Shown here one piece after another: positions 9,701-17,234 of a stretch of 64,000 nucleotides of DNA. Position numbers and translations under genes: made by a program. Within the stretch, counting starts at the first letter, position 1. The number at the start of each line of letters is the position of its first letter. Location of the stretch: positions 806,001 through 870,000 of the forward strand of contig NZ_JACORT010000001.1 of assembly GCF_014297465.1 (NCBI RefSeq). The letters are read 5' to 3'. The notes under the pieces were generated by a model. The model was not told where the DNA came from. It did no database searches and saw nothing but the letters and a program-made list of their open reading frames with translations. The stretch is from Ramlibacter cellulosilyticus. GTDB lineage: Bacteria > Pseudomonadota > Gammaproteobacteria > Burkholderiales > Burkholderiaceae_C.

Positions 9701-9844
9701 AAAGTGGCCCCAGTCGAAGGCCCAGTCGCCGCGCAGCGCATGGCTGCGCTCCGTGGCGCCGGGGGCCATGAGGTCGATGACGCCGTCGCGCGCCACCGGG
9801 GCCGCGGCCGCAGCCCAGGCGGACGGCAGCACGCAGGCGAGCAC
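6743..9844 (-). CDS. hybrid sensor histidine kinase (7TMR-DISM, PAS, HisKA, HATPase, REC, Hpt)
   Basis: This protein of about 1033 residues has an extracytoplasmic jelly-roll-like domain (about 20-180) followed by seven hydrophobic segments (about 190-400), as in 7TMR-DISM sensors. A PAS domain comes next (about 420-545). The HisKA motif SRHDLKTPLN places the phospho-His near residue 556, and a HATPase with GGTGLGTYSARLM follows. A receiver domain has acceptor Asp near 838 (DIVLIDMEMPVMDG). The C-terminal Hpt has AHRAAGGLALFGF with His near 982. The GTG at 9844 is the first canonical start in frame, but the signal peptide then lacks a basic N-region. The frame stays open upstream (RALWRAAWACVLAC), so the true start may be a non-standard codon. 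No response regulator is adjacent. Confidence 0.85.
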   Translation of the reverse strand: MLACVLPSAWAAAAAPVARDGVIDLMAPGATERSHALRGDWAFDWGHFVDPADDASLPGIAPVPGIWNELRVDGKPPGPDGFASYSLVVRCPEGQQLALSVPPQRTAMRTYINGRLVAAQGMPGTSEDEAQPAIGRRAQLTDSYPCPLRVTMHLSNWSHRAGGVIRAPVAGPIEQLAVESQQRFALDTLLVGAYLVLSISPLFFFLVRPKEKAPLLFGLFALAQTVYADMTGERLLLQLWKGAETPWEVFLRTEYTSWFLAMGLFLLLVDRLFPRTLRPLAVRVLLVAWAVGILVIDFTPARVYSRYVLYGQVLGFAIGLYVLWQLARAARQGRPDAGVILTGMGCLAAVLAVNLSQVPSDLAQRGITAFGLLAFVLSPGVVLLRRLGRALNVEELRSAEEREKVDLLVRATHAGILDWDYTRNLTRYSARLLEIMGYPPDTDTREWPLFFERVHPDDRSLVQDVFMNQLRDRSVRGGEMKHEPHEYRLLRADGGAVWVHAEAISLRGADGRTLRYICSFHDITDQRAVAEGLKRQNAALAENARLREDVERMSRHDLKTPLNSIIGVARLLREDANVPEDQRELLAIAERAGFRMLEMVNLSLDLSRMELGTYPFRPQAVNVADVIARVKLDLLPLAQAAQVQVRVEEAPPQPVYARAEELLCYSILANVLKNAIEATPRGGTVTVRLEAGDPLRVRVHNPSRVPEAIVSRFFDKYVTAGKSGGTGLGTYSARLMARVQNGELEMQTGYSGTVLTLCLQALEAEALAAAPSAQPVAAAPQVTAADFPPRRVLVVDDDEYNRLLLLRYLPSPPFTVETAANGVGAIDAVARQWPDIVLIDMEMPVMDGLEAVAWIRRLEHGEARRPTAIVMMSSNDDAASIRRGLEAGSNRYLAKPFTREALLTLLHELGRTDVPVSEPAPLETAAPRASNAEAPVLPDAAVHVDRELLGEVGAFLDSRRRLVDHMADALAAGDRTQLRTVAHRAAGGLALFGFQWAAWQSRAISAHAADGSEDALRGDIERLRRHLDEVEVQ

Positions 9845-9908
9845 GCAGGCCCACGCGGCGCGCCACAGGGCGCGCGCCCAGCGAGGCGACGGGAAGGAGG
9901 AGGTGGGC

Positions 9909-10550
9909 TTACAGCGTCGCAGGACGGGTGGCAGCGAAGTTGTCGCCCCCCTGCGCGTGGCGCTTCATGTCGTCGTCGCGCGCGGCGAGCAGTCGTTCGA
10001 GGTCGGCGCGCACGTCTTCGGCCGGGCGCGGGATGACCACCGGGCCTTCGATGATATCGCCGGGCTTGGTCTCGGGCGCCATCAGCGGCGCGGCGGCTTC
10101 GCGCGGCGCCGTCCAGGAGCCGGGATGCGGCATCGGGCCGGGCACGTGGTTGTCCGGCAGGGCGAACTGCCACGAGAACCCCATCAACCAGTTCGCGGCC
10201 TGCGGGTCGAGCAGCAGGAGGCGCTGCAGGAATTCCTTCTCCAGCGCCGGGCCGTGCGCCATGAGGCGGGGCTCCCACACGCGCACGACGAAGCGCATGT
10301 GGATGCCCTGTTCGCGCTTGGGGCTGGTGGTGCGGAGCATGTCCGCGGCCACCCAGACCTGCGGGATGCCGTTGCGCGTCAGCGTCTCGCGCAGGACGAG
10401 CTTCAGCAGGTCCTTGCGCACGTTGTGCGGGGACGACGCGTTCGACGACGCCTGCGACGACACGAACTGCGTGCTGTTCGGCGCGCTGCGGGAATTGCGC
10501 GGTTTGACCGGGGATTGCTTCTTTCCCAGCAGGATGTCCAGCATGCCCAT
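9909..10550 (-). CDS. conserved hypothetical protein
   Basis: This 213-residue protein has a basic, Ser/Asn-rich N-terminus (KKQSPVKPRNSRSAPNSTQF). A central globular part (about 45-140, LLKLVLRETLTRNGIP and MRFVVRVWEPRLMAHG) is followed by a Pro-rich linker and a charged C-terminal helix (AEDVRADLERLLAARDDDMKRHA). No signal peptide or membrane segment is seen. It ends 65 bp before the hybrid kinase start on the same strand, so co-expression is possible. I do not recognise the family. Confidence 0.65.
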   Translation of the reverse strand: MGMLDILLGKKQSPVKPRNSRSAPNSTQFVSSQASSNASSPHNVRKDLLKLVLRETLTRNGIPQVWVAADMLRTTSPKREQGIHMRFVVRVWEPRLMAHGPALEKEFLQRLLLLDPQAANWLMGFSWQFALPDNHVPGPMPHPGSWTAPREAAAPLMAPETKPGDIIEGPVVIPRPAEDVRADLERLLAARDDDMKRHAQGGDNFAATRPATL

Positions 10551-10747
10551 GGTGGCTCCGTGAGTTCTGGGCGCGCGGCTCGCGCGCCGGTGGCCCGACC
10601 AGGAACCGCCGAGCTGCCTTCATCTTACAGATTGATGCAAATTCTGGAAGTGTCCGTGGCGAGCCGTCAGCCAAGCCCAACGAAACAGGCGACAGGCGGC
10701 AGCGCGGGGCTGCGCTACATTCGCCCGTTTGCCACACAGGAGTCAGG

Positions 10748-11662
10748 ATGGCAGTGGATTTCACCGGGCGGGTCGCGATCGTCACCGGGGCGGGCGGAGG
10801 GCTGGGGCGCCAGCACGCGCTGGCCCTGGCCGCCCGAGGCGCGAAAGTGCTGGTCAACGACCTCGGCGGGTCGGTGGACGGCAGCGGCGGCTCCACCGCC
10901 GCGGCGCAGAAGGTGGTGGACGAGATCCGGGCGGCCGGCGGCGTGGCCTTGGCCAACGGCGCGTCCGTGACGGATTTCGCGGCCGTGCAGGCCATGGCGG
11001 ACCAGGCGCTGGAAGCCTGGGGCCGCGTCGACGTGCTCGTGAGCAACGCCGGCATCCTGCGGGACAAGAGCTTCGCCAAGATGGACCTGGCGGACTTCCG
11101 CCAGGTGCTGGACGTGCACCTGATGGGTGCCGTGCATTGCTGCAAGGTGCTGTGGCCCGCGATGACGCGGCAGAAATACGGCCGCATCGTGCTCACGACC
11201 TCTTCGTCGGGCCTGTACGGCAACTTCGGCCAGACGAACTATGGCGCCGCCAAGATGGCGCTCGTGGGTCTCATGCAGACCCTCGCGCTGGAGGGCATGA
11301 AGCACGACATCCGGGTGAACTGCCTCGCGCCGACGGCCGTGACCCGCATGACGGAGGAGCTCTTTCCGGCCGACATGCTGGAGGCGTTCGGGCCGGAGGC
11401 CGTCGTGCCGGCGATGCTGGTGCTGGCCGCGCAGGATGCGCCGACGCGCACCACGCTGTGCGCGGGCGCGGGCGGCTTCGAGGCTGCGCACGTGACCCTG
11501 ACCCCGGGTGCCTACATCGGCCTGGACGCGGATGCGCCCGAGCGGCTGCAGGCCCGGCTGGACGAGGTCCGCGACCGGCGCGGCGAGACGGTGCCCGCCA
11601 GCGGCGCGGACCAGGGCGCCAACGAGATGCGGCTGGCGCGTGCCGGCCTTCAGCGTCAGTAG
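10748..11662 (+). CDS. SDR-family 3-hydroxyacyl-CoA dehydrogenase-like oxidoreductase
   Basis: A 304-residue short-chain dehydrogenase. The Rossmann signature TGAGGGLGR (about 14-22) and NDLGG after beta-2 are visible. The catalytic dyad is Y165/K169 (TNYGAAK), with Ser in TSSSG before it. The extended length and the NDLGG motif resemble the dehydrogenase domain of peroxisomal multifunctional enzyme type 2, which acts on 3-hydroxyacyl-CoA with NAD+. It stands alone with a good AGGAG-like site. Its last 7 bases overlap the convergent RcnB-like gene. Confidence 0.85.
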   Translation: MAVDFTGRVAIVTGAGGGLGRQHALALAARGAKVLVNDLGGSVDGSGGSTAAAQKVVDEIRAAGGVALANGASVTDFAAVQAMADQALEAWGRVDVLVSNAGILRDKSFAKMDLADFRQVLDVHLMGAVHCCKVLWPAMTRQKYGRIVLTTSSSGLYGNFGQTNYGAAKMALVGLMQTLALEGMKHDIRVNCLAPTAVTRMTEELFPADMLEAFGPEAVVPAMLVLAAQDAPTRTTLCAGAGGFEAAHVTLTPGAYIGLDADAPERLQARLDEVRDRRGETVPASGADQGANEMRLARAGLQRQ

Positions 11663-12231
11663 CTGGTCAAAAGGGCGTTGGCGATCAACCCGGTCGCCAG
11701 CGCGACCAGCAGGAACTCGCCGTCGACGTTCATCCACTGGTGGCCGTACGGCGGCGAGTACAGGCCGGGGTAGGCGTTCCAGTTGTTCACGTAGTAGACC
11801 GGCTGGCGGTACTGGTACGGCAGGTAGCCACCGCGGTAGAAGCGGTGCGAAGCCCGGTAGCTGGGCTGCTGGACCCCATAGCGGGGCTGCTGGTAGACGT
11901 GGCGCGGCTGCTGGTAGACCGGCCGCGACGCTTCGTAGCGCGGCTGCTGGTACACGGCGCGCGGCTGGCTGTACTGGTGCTGGCCCTGCCAGCCCTGGCG
12001 CTGGCCCTGCCAGCCCTGGCGCTGGCCCTGCCAGCCCTGGCGCTGGCGGTCGTCGCGGTCGCCGCGGCGCTGGTCGTGGCGGTCATCGCGGCGGTCGTCG
12101 TGCCGCTGCTCGGCGCGGTCGCCCCGGTCGCCGCGACCGCCGCGGTCGCCGTGCATGCCTTGCGCGGAAGCCAGGCTGCCGAAGCCGAGGCTGCCGGCCA
12201 GCAGGGTGCACACGATGGCGGAAGTTTTCAT
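11656..12231 (-). CDS. RcnB-like secreted protein with Arg/Asp-rich and GWQGQRQ repeats
   Basis: The 191-residue product has a signal peptide (MKTSAIVCTLLAGSLGFGSLASAQ). A highly charged Arg/Asp/His tract (about 25-65) follows, then three tandem GWQGQ(R/H)Q units and several YQQPRY repeats. The C-terminal RcnB-type domain has YRGGYLPYQYRQPVYYVNNW and ends with a hydrophobic segment (FLLVALATGLIANALLTSY). RcnB-type proteins are periplasmic; a metal-linked role is known for E. coli RcnB only. The low-complexity tract makes length variable between strains. Confidence 0.78.
   Translation of the reverse strand: MKTSAIVCTLLAGSLGFGSLASAQGMHGDRGGRGDRGDRAEQRHDDRRDDRHDQRRGDRDDRQRQGWQGQRQGWQGQRQGWQGQHQYSQPRAVYQQPRYEASRPVYQQPRHVYQQPRYGVQQPSYRASHRFYRGGYLPYQYRQPVYYVNNWNAYPGLYSPPYGHQWMNVDGEFLLVALATGLIANALLTSY
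11980..12042. repeat. 21-bp tandem repeat, three perfect copies
   Basis: The unit CTGGCCCTGCCAGCCCTGGCG occurs at 11980-12000, 12001-12021 and 12022-12042 with no mismatch. It sits inside the RcnB-like gene and encodes the 7-residue GWQGQRQ repeat in frame. Perfect identity suggests recent slippage. Confidence 0.9.
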
Positions 12232-12403
12232 GGGTACTGCTCCTATCTGAATGCCTCGATGGTGCGCCCCGGCCGTGTCGCCCTCGCGAAGCGCGGGCGC
12301 CCCGCGTGCAAAACCTCGTAAGGGGATGTGCGCCGCTCACTCCATTGGCAGAGGCGCGGAGGCGCCGCACCGACCAGAATGGCTTCCGTTTCCGGGAGCT
12401 GAG

Positions 12404-13081
12404 ATGTCAACCAAGGTGCTCATCGTCGAAGACGAACCGGAATTCCTGCGCCGGTTCACCAATGCCGTGCTCATGGATCCGGACCTGGCCCTCGCCGGCA
12501 GCGCCGGCACTGGGCGCGCCGCCATTGCCATGCTGGAAGCGGCCCAGCCCGACGTCGTGCTGCTCGACCTCGGCCTGCCCGACATCGACGGCGTGGAGGT
12601 CATCCGCCAGGCGATGCGCCAGCCGCGCCCCTGCGACGTGCTGGTGGTCTCCATGTTCGACGACGACCAGCACGTGCTGGACTCGATCGAGGCGGGCGCG
12701 GCGGGCTACCTGCTGAAGGATGCGGTGCCGGAAAGCATCGTCTCCAGCATCCGCGACCTGCGCCACGGCGGGTCCCCCATCAGCCCGGGCATCGCGCGCC
12801 GCATCCTCACCCGCTTCCGCGTCGCGCTTGGCCCGGCGCGCCCGGCCACGTCGCACTCCCAGGGCAAGCAGGTCAACGGCTGCGGCGCCTCGCCGCTCAC
12901 CGAGCGCGAGACCGAGCTGCTGCGCCTGACCGCCAAGGGCCTCAGCTTCGACACCATCAGCGAACTCATGGGGATCTCGCCGCACACGGTGGTGGCCCAC
13001 GTGCGCAAGATCTACCGCAAGCTCGCGGTGCACTCGCGCGGCGAGGCGGTGTACGAGGCCACCCAGCTGGGGCTGCTGTAA
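12404..13081 (+). CDS. NarL/FixJ-type response regulator
   Basis: A 225-residue two-domain regulator. The receiver (about 1-120) has the acidic pocket VEDEP and acceptor Asp near residue 55 (VVLLDLGLPDIDG). The C-terminal LuxR-type helix-turn-helix is LTERETELLRLTAKGLSFDTI then SPHTVVAHVRKIYRKL. A Gly/Ala/Ser-rich linker joins them. Its TAA stop shares a base with the ATG of the next gene (TAATG), so regulator and kinase are translationally coupled and should be a cognate pair. Confidence 0.92.
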   Translation: MSTKVLIVEDEPEFLRRFTNAVLMDPDLALAGSAGTGRAAIAMLEAAQPDVVLLDLGLPDIDGVEVIRQAMRQPRPCDVLVVSMFDDDQHVLDSIEAGAAGYLLKDAVPESIVSSIRDLRHGGSPISPGIARRILTRFRVALGPARPATSHSQGKQVNGCGASPLTERETELLRLTAKGLSFDTISELMGISPHTVVAHVRKIYRKLAVHSRGEAVYEATQLGLL

Positions 13082-14946
13082 TGCGCGCGGCGGCCTGGCT
13101 GCGGGCGGTGCTGCTCGCCGCGGCGGGCTGCCTCGCACTGCCTTCGCATGCCGCGGTGCACGAGGCGCAGGCGGCCCGCCTGCTCGCCGATGCGGCGCAG
13201 GCGCCGCCTGCGGCGGATGCGCGCTGGCAGGACGTCACCCTCCCGGACCTCTGGCGCAAGTCGCGGCCGGGCGCCCCCCGCACCGCGGCCTGGTACCAGG
13301 TGCGCTTCGAGGCGCCGGCCGCGTCGCCGCAGGCCTGGGCCGTGTTCTTCCCCTTCCTCGACGAGGGCGGCCAGGTCTGGCTCAACGGCGCCCTGCTACA
13401 GCAGATCCCGGAGAACACGCCCGAGCTGCACGTGCGCTGGATGCGGCCGCACCTCGTCGCCTTGCCGCCGGCCCTGCTGCGCCCCGGGGCGAACGAGCTG
13501 CTGGTGCGCGTCGGACAGCCGCCCGCGGGTGGCGCGACGCACTTTCCCCGCGTCAGCGTGGGGCCGCTGGCCGAAGTCGCGCGCATGCACGACCGCCGCT
13601 ACTTCTGGGTGAGCATCACGCCCCAGATCACCGCCGCGGTGTGCCTGCTCGTTTCCTTGTCCGTGCTGTTCATCTGGTGGCGCCGCCCGGCCGAGACCAT
13701 GTACGGGCTCTTCGGGGTGGCCGTGGCGCTCTGGGGCTTGCGTACGCTCACCTTCGTCGTCGAGGCGCTGCCCGTCGACACCTGGTTCTGGTGGCGCGTG
13801 GTCTTCCACTCCGCCACGGGTGGCTTCATCGTCGCGATGACCGCGCTCGCGTGGCGGCTCGCCGGCATCCACAAGCCCTGGTTCGAGCGCGCCCTGTTCG
13901 CCTACTGGCTGGTGGGGCCCCTGTGGCTGCTGGCGCAAGGGCCGGCGGCGGAGCCGATCGTGAACCGCTGGTGGGTGGGCGGCTTCCTGCCGATCGGCGC
14001 CACCATCGTCGGCGTGTCCGCCTGGTTCCTGGTGCGGCGGCGCACGCTCGAAGCCGCAGCGCTGCCGGTCACCATGGCGATCGCGGCGCTCGCGGGCATG
14101 CACGACTACCTGATCACCTGGGACCTGCAGCCCACGATTCCGTGGCTCGCGTCGTGGACGGCGCAGCGCTTCCAGCTGATGCACCTGTGCGCGAACTTCG
14201 TGCTGCTCGCGATGGGGGGCCTGCTCACCGCGCGCTTCGTGCGGGCGCTGCACTCGCTGGAAGACGTCAACAAGACGCTGGAGCAGCGCGTCGCCGACCG
14301 CGAGGAGGAGCTCGCCGGCAACTACGTGCGCGTGTTCGCGCTCGAGCGCGAGAACGCCGCCGCGCAGGAGCGACAGCGCATCATGCGCGACCTGCACGAC
14401 GGGCTCGGCTCGGGGCTGTTCGTCCTGCTGTCGCGCGTGGAGCGATCCGACCTCGCCAACCGTGAAGTGGCCGACGCGCTGCGCGGCTGCATCGCGGACA
14501 TGCGCCTCGCGCTCGACACGCTGGCGCCGCAGGAGCACGACTTCCGCTCGATGCTCGGCAACTTCCTCTTCCGCTGGCGCAACGAGCTGGTCGCCTGCGG
14601 CATCCATCCGCGCTGGGAGATCGCGGTGCCCGACGAGGCGCTGCAGCTCTCGCCGCACGCCGCGCTGCAGCTGCTGCGCGTCGCGCAGGAGGCGCTGACC
14701 AACGTGGTGAAGCACGCGGGCGCCTCGGAGGTCCACGTGCAGCTGCGCCTCGTGGAGGGCCAGCTCGAACTCGAAGTGCGCGACAACGGCATCGGCGCCG
14801 CCGGCGTGAGCGAAGAGTCGAGCGGCCGGGGGCTCACCAACATGCGCACGCGCGCGACGCAGCTCGGGGGGCGCGTGGACGTGCGCGGCGGCTCCGGCGG
14901 CACGCGCGTCACGGTGCAGGTGCCGCTCGCGGCCGTCTGCGGCTGA
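13081..14946 (+). CDS. 7TM-type sensor histidine kinase (HisKA_3)
   Basis: This 621-residue kinase has a signal peptide (to about residue 25). A periplasmic domain of roughly 150 residues with a jelly-roll-like FFPFLDEGGQVWLNG stretch follows, then seven hydrophobic segments (about 185-395), a short coiled coil and the dimerisation/phosphotransfer motif MRDLHDGLGSG with His 439. The ATPase part has the N box EALTNVVKHAG and G box DNGIGAAG. This is the NarX/DegS-type class that partners NarL-type regulators, matching the coupled upstream gene. The sensed signal is not predictable. Confidence 0.9.
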   Translation: MRAAAWLRAVLLAAAGCLALPSHAAVHEAQAARLLADAAQAPPAADARWQDVTLPDLWRKSRPGAPRTAAWYQVRFEAPAASPQAWAVFFPFLDEGGQVWLNGALLQQIPENTPELHVRWMRPHLVALPPALLRPGANELLVRVGQPPAGGATHFPRVSVGPLAEVARMHDRRYFWVSITPQITAAVCLLVSLSVLFIWWRRPAETMYGLFGVAVALWGLRTLTFVVEALPVDTWFWWRVVFHSATGGFIVAMTALAWRLAGIHKPWFERALFAYWLVGPLWLLAQGPAAEPIVNRWWVGGFLPIGATIVGVSAWFLVRRRTLEAAALPVTMAIAALAGMHDYLITWDLQPTIPWLASWTAQRFQLMHLCANFVLLAMGGLLTARFVRALHSLEDVNKTLEQRVADREEELAGNYVRVFALERENAAAQERQRIMRDLHDGLGSGLFVLLSRVERSDLANREVADALRGCIADMRLALDTLAPQEHDFRSMLGNFLFRWRNELVACGIHPRWEIAVPDEALQLSPHAALQLLRVAQEALTNVVKHAGASEVHVQLRLVEGQLELEVRDNGIGAAGVSEESSGRGLTNMRTRATQLGGRVDVRGGSGGTRVTVQVPLAAVCG

Positions 14947-15066
14947 TCCCCCGTTCGGGTTCGCGCCGTCACGCCACGTTTTCACGATGCTTGCTATTTC
15001 GCGATGCGCCTGCGCTTCCTAGATTGAACCGGACACGCCGCCTTGGCGTGCAGACCGGAGGAAGCC

Positions 15067-15321
15067 ATGAGAGAGCACATTCGCCGGGAAGCCGGGCAGT
15101 TCACCGAATCGGCCTGGTGGCTCGTTCCCATCGCCTTCGCCATCGCCGCGCTCGCGGCCGTGGCCATGGGCACCGCCGATGCCGACGACGTGCAGCCGCG
15201 GGTGCATGCCGCCGTCGCGACGCCGGATGCCGCACCTGCGCCCGCGATGGTCCTCCCGGCTGTCGTCACGAAGCCGGCCGAGGAGTCCGTCATCGAGGTG
15301 GAGCATGTCCAGGCCTTCTGA
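15067..15321 (+). CDS. small single-pass membrane protein, hypothetical
   Basis: An 84-residue protein with a basic N-terminus (MREHIRREAG), one hydrophobic segment (about 16-35, SAWWLVPIAFAIAALAAVAMG) and a Pro/Ala/Val-rich tail. Topology is probably N-in with the tail in the periplasm. Its end overlaps the next gene by 17 bp, so the two are translated from one message. GGAGGAAGCC upstream gives a good ribosome site. I do not recognise the family. Confidence 0.6.
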   Translation: MREHIRREAGQFTESAWWLVPIAFAIAALAAVAMGTADADDVQPRVHAAVATPDAAPAPAMVLPAVVTKPAEESVIEVEHVQAF

Positions 15322-15682
15322 CGCCGCACGGGCACTGCTCGCGGCCGGCGCGCTGGCCAGCAGTGGCGCCGTGTTCGCGCTCGCCGGCGAGCGGTTCGAT
15401 GCGGGCGTGCACGTCGACGTGGCCGTCCACGATGGCGAGCCGCTGGAGGCGCTGCGCGTCGCGGCGGCGCTGGACGCCGATGCGCGCAACCTGCTGTCGC
15501 GCCGGCTCCTGGACCGCTTCGAGTCCGGCGGCGACAAGGCGGACCTGCGCGAGGCGCTGCACTGGATCGCGCGCGACTGGGACCAGCAGGCCTTCCTGCG
15601 GAGCGGTCCGGTGAACCGCAAGGTCGTCAGCGATTGCGAGCGGCCGGTGTTGCGGTGGTATTGGGTTTGCGGGGCGGAGTGA
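15305..15682 (+). CDS. hypothetical protein
   Basis: A 125-residue protein with a weakly hydrophobic N-terminus (ARALLAAGALASSGAVFALAG) that could be a signal or anchor. A mostly helical charged domain follows (EALRVAAALDADARNLLSRRLLDRFES, then REALHWIARDWDQQAF), ending with two Cys. It overlaps the preceding small membrane-protein gene by 17 bp. Function unknown. A paired palindromic repeat begins 9 bp after the stop. Confidence 0.5.
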   Translation: MSRPSDAARALLAAGALASSGAVFALAGERFDAGVHVDVAVHDGEPLEALRVAAALDADARNLLSRRLLDRFESGGDKADLREALHWIARDWDQQAFLRSGPVNRKVVSDCERPVLRWYWVCGAE

Positions 15683-15691
15683 GGGCTGCAC

Positions 15692-15804
15692 GGTGGGGTT
15701 CGCGTTCGCTCACCGTCGGCGGCATTCGCCGCCCCACCCTACGCCGAGGGCAGTGTAGGGTGGCGCGGCGCCAGCCGCGGAAGGTGAGCGAAGCGAACCC
15801 CACC
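15692..15804. repeat. dispersed palindromic repeat, two copies in inverted orientation
   Basis: Copy 1 (15692-15742) reads from GGTGGGGTTCGC to CCACCCTAC. Copy 2 (15755-15804) is the reverse complement form, from GTAGGGTGG to GCGAACCCCACC. Each has an inner GCGGC/GCCGC hairpin. The same unit recurs at 20781-20831, 22778-22829 and 60180-60305. It lies between the convergent hypothetical gene and udgX and may act as a terminator-like structure. Confidence 0.85.
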
Positions 15805-15815
15805 GGCGCGCAGCG

Positions 15816-17234
15816 CTACCCCGCCCAAACCCGCCCCAGGTCCCGCACGAACCCCTCGAACCCCTGTTCCTGCCGCGACTCCTCCATCCGCAGCAACGCC
15901 GACGGATGCAGCGTCACCAGCACCCGCAATCCATCCGGCCGCTCGAACCACTCCCCGCGTTCGGTGAGCACCGCCACCGGCCTTCCCAGCAGCGCCCGCG
16001 CCGCAGTCGCTCCCAGCGCCACCAGCTTCTTCGGCTGTACGAGCGCGATCTCCTCGTCCAGCCAGTGCCTGCAAGCGAGCGCCTCCTGCTGCGTCGGCGT
16101 CTTGTGGATGCGCCGCTTGCCGCGCAGCTCGAACTTGAAGTGCCGCACCGCGTTCGTCACGTAGACCGTCTCGCGCGCCACGCCCAGCTGCTGCAGCGCG
16201 CGATCGAACAACTGCCCCGCCGGCCCGACGAAGGGCCGCCCGCGCAGGTCTTCCTGTTCCCCGGGCTGCTCGCCCACGAACATCACCGCGGGCTGCAGCG
16301 GCCCTTCGCCGGGCACGGCCTGGGTGGCCGCTGCGCCGATCGGGCATTCGCGGCAGCGCTCGAGGCGGCCGTTCAGCGCGACGAGGCCGCCGGGGTCGAC
16401 GATGGGCAGCGGCTTCTCGGGGAAGCGCGGGATGCGCCGCGTGCTCACCGTGGCCGGCTGCTCGATCATGAGCGCGCTGCGCTCCTGCGCGGTCGCCGCG
16501 AGCGGCGCGATCAGCTGCGCTTCCGGCAGGTTGCGCCAGTAGCGGCGCGGCATCTCCTTCTGCATCATCTTCAGCTTCAGGCGCGCCGGGTTGAAGATGC
16601 TCTGGTAGTACGTGAGCCACAGCGCCTCGCCCGCATCGGGCGGGGGCGCCTCGTCGCGCGATGCGCCCCCGCGGAAGTGCAGCTGCCGCCGGTCCCATTC
16701 GACGCAGCGGCGCGGCGTGAGGATCGCCCAGCGCATGTTGGCGAAGCGCCGGCGGAACCACGGTGCGTTCGCCTCCACGATGTGGTGCTCGGGCTCGAAC
16801 CACGCGACGTGCAGCGGGTCGAGTGCGTCGTCGCCGTCCTGCACCTGCCGGAAGCGGACGAAGGCGTGCATCTTGTGGATGTCGCGGCGCACCGCCTTGG
16901 CCATGTCGCGCGCGTGCAGCATGTCCGGATCGAGCGGGTCGTGGCGCAGGGAGGGCTCGTGCACGAGCCGCCAGAGCAGGCGATAGAGCAGGGCGAAGCG
17001 CTGCGGCTCGCTGTGCAGCACGACGTCGTGGCACAGCTCGAGGAAGCCGGTGGGGACGGTGACGCCGCCTTCGGGGACGGGTTCCTCCGGCGCGGGCTCG
17101 CCGGCGAAGAGATCGTCGTGGCAAGGGCCGGTGGACCAGAACACGTCCTCGGGCCGCACGCGGCGGGCGAGCAGCGCGCGCGCTTCGCGACGGAAGCCGG
17201 CGAGGTCCGTGTCGTGGGCGAGGCGGACGAGCAT
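15816..17234 (-). CDS. udgX: DUF4130 domain fused to UdgX-type uracil-DNA binding protein
   Basis: The 472-residue protein has an N-terminal DUF4130 domain (about 1-245). The C-terminal uracil-DNA glycosylase-like domain (about 280-470) has motif A GEQPGEQEDLRGRPFVGPAG (from about 319) and motif B HPSALLR (His near 443). Between them is RGKRRIHKTP; the KRRIH loop is the hallmark of UdgX, and in the characterised mycobacterial enzyme its His bonds covalently to the abasic site left after uracil excision. That His is about residue 377 here. The ATG shares a base with the stop of the radical-SAM gene, giving one operon under an apparent LexA box. Function in DNA damage handling is well supported. 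Confidence 0.92.
   Translation of the reverse strand: MLVRLAHDTDLAGFRREARALLARRVRPEDVFWSTGPCHDDLFAGEPAPEEPVPEGGVTVPTGFLELCHDVVLHSEPQRFALLYRLLWRLVHEPSLRHDPLDPDMLHARDMAKAVRRDIHKMHAFVRFRQVQDGDDALDPLHVAWFEPEHHIVEANAPWFRRRFANMRWAILTPRRCVEWDRRQLHFRGGASRDEAPPPDAGEALWLTYYQSIFNPARLKLKMMQKEMPRRYWRNLPEAQLIAPLAATAQERSALMIEQPATVSTRRIPRFPEKPLPIVDPGGLVALNGRLERCRECPIGAAATQAVPGEGPLQPAVMFVGEQPGEQEDLRGRPFVGPAGQLFDRALQQLGVARETVYVTNAVRHFKFELRGKRRIHKTPTQQEALACRHWLDEEIALVQPKKLVALGATAARALLGRPVAVLTERGEWFERPDGLRVLVTLHPSALLRMEESRQEQGFEGFVRDLGRVWAG

Noticed and set aside
6627..9866. 1079-codon open frame on the same strand as the kinase in another frame
   Set aside because: Arg/Ala/Gly/Pro-rich shadow. A frameshift joining it to the kinase N-terminus was considered, but only the start remains uncertain.
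6734..10036. 1100-codon open frame on the plus strand across the hybrid kinase
   Set aside because: Antisense shadow; sequence is Arg/His/Gln-rich without domains, while the kinase strand shows all expected motifs.
15692..15804. Possible CRISPR-like repeat array
   Set aside because: Only two copies, in inverted orientation, with a 12-bp gap and other copies dispersed over the window; this is a palindromic repeat, not a CRISPR.
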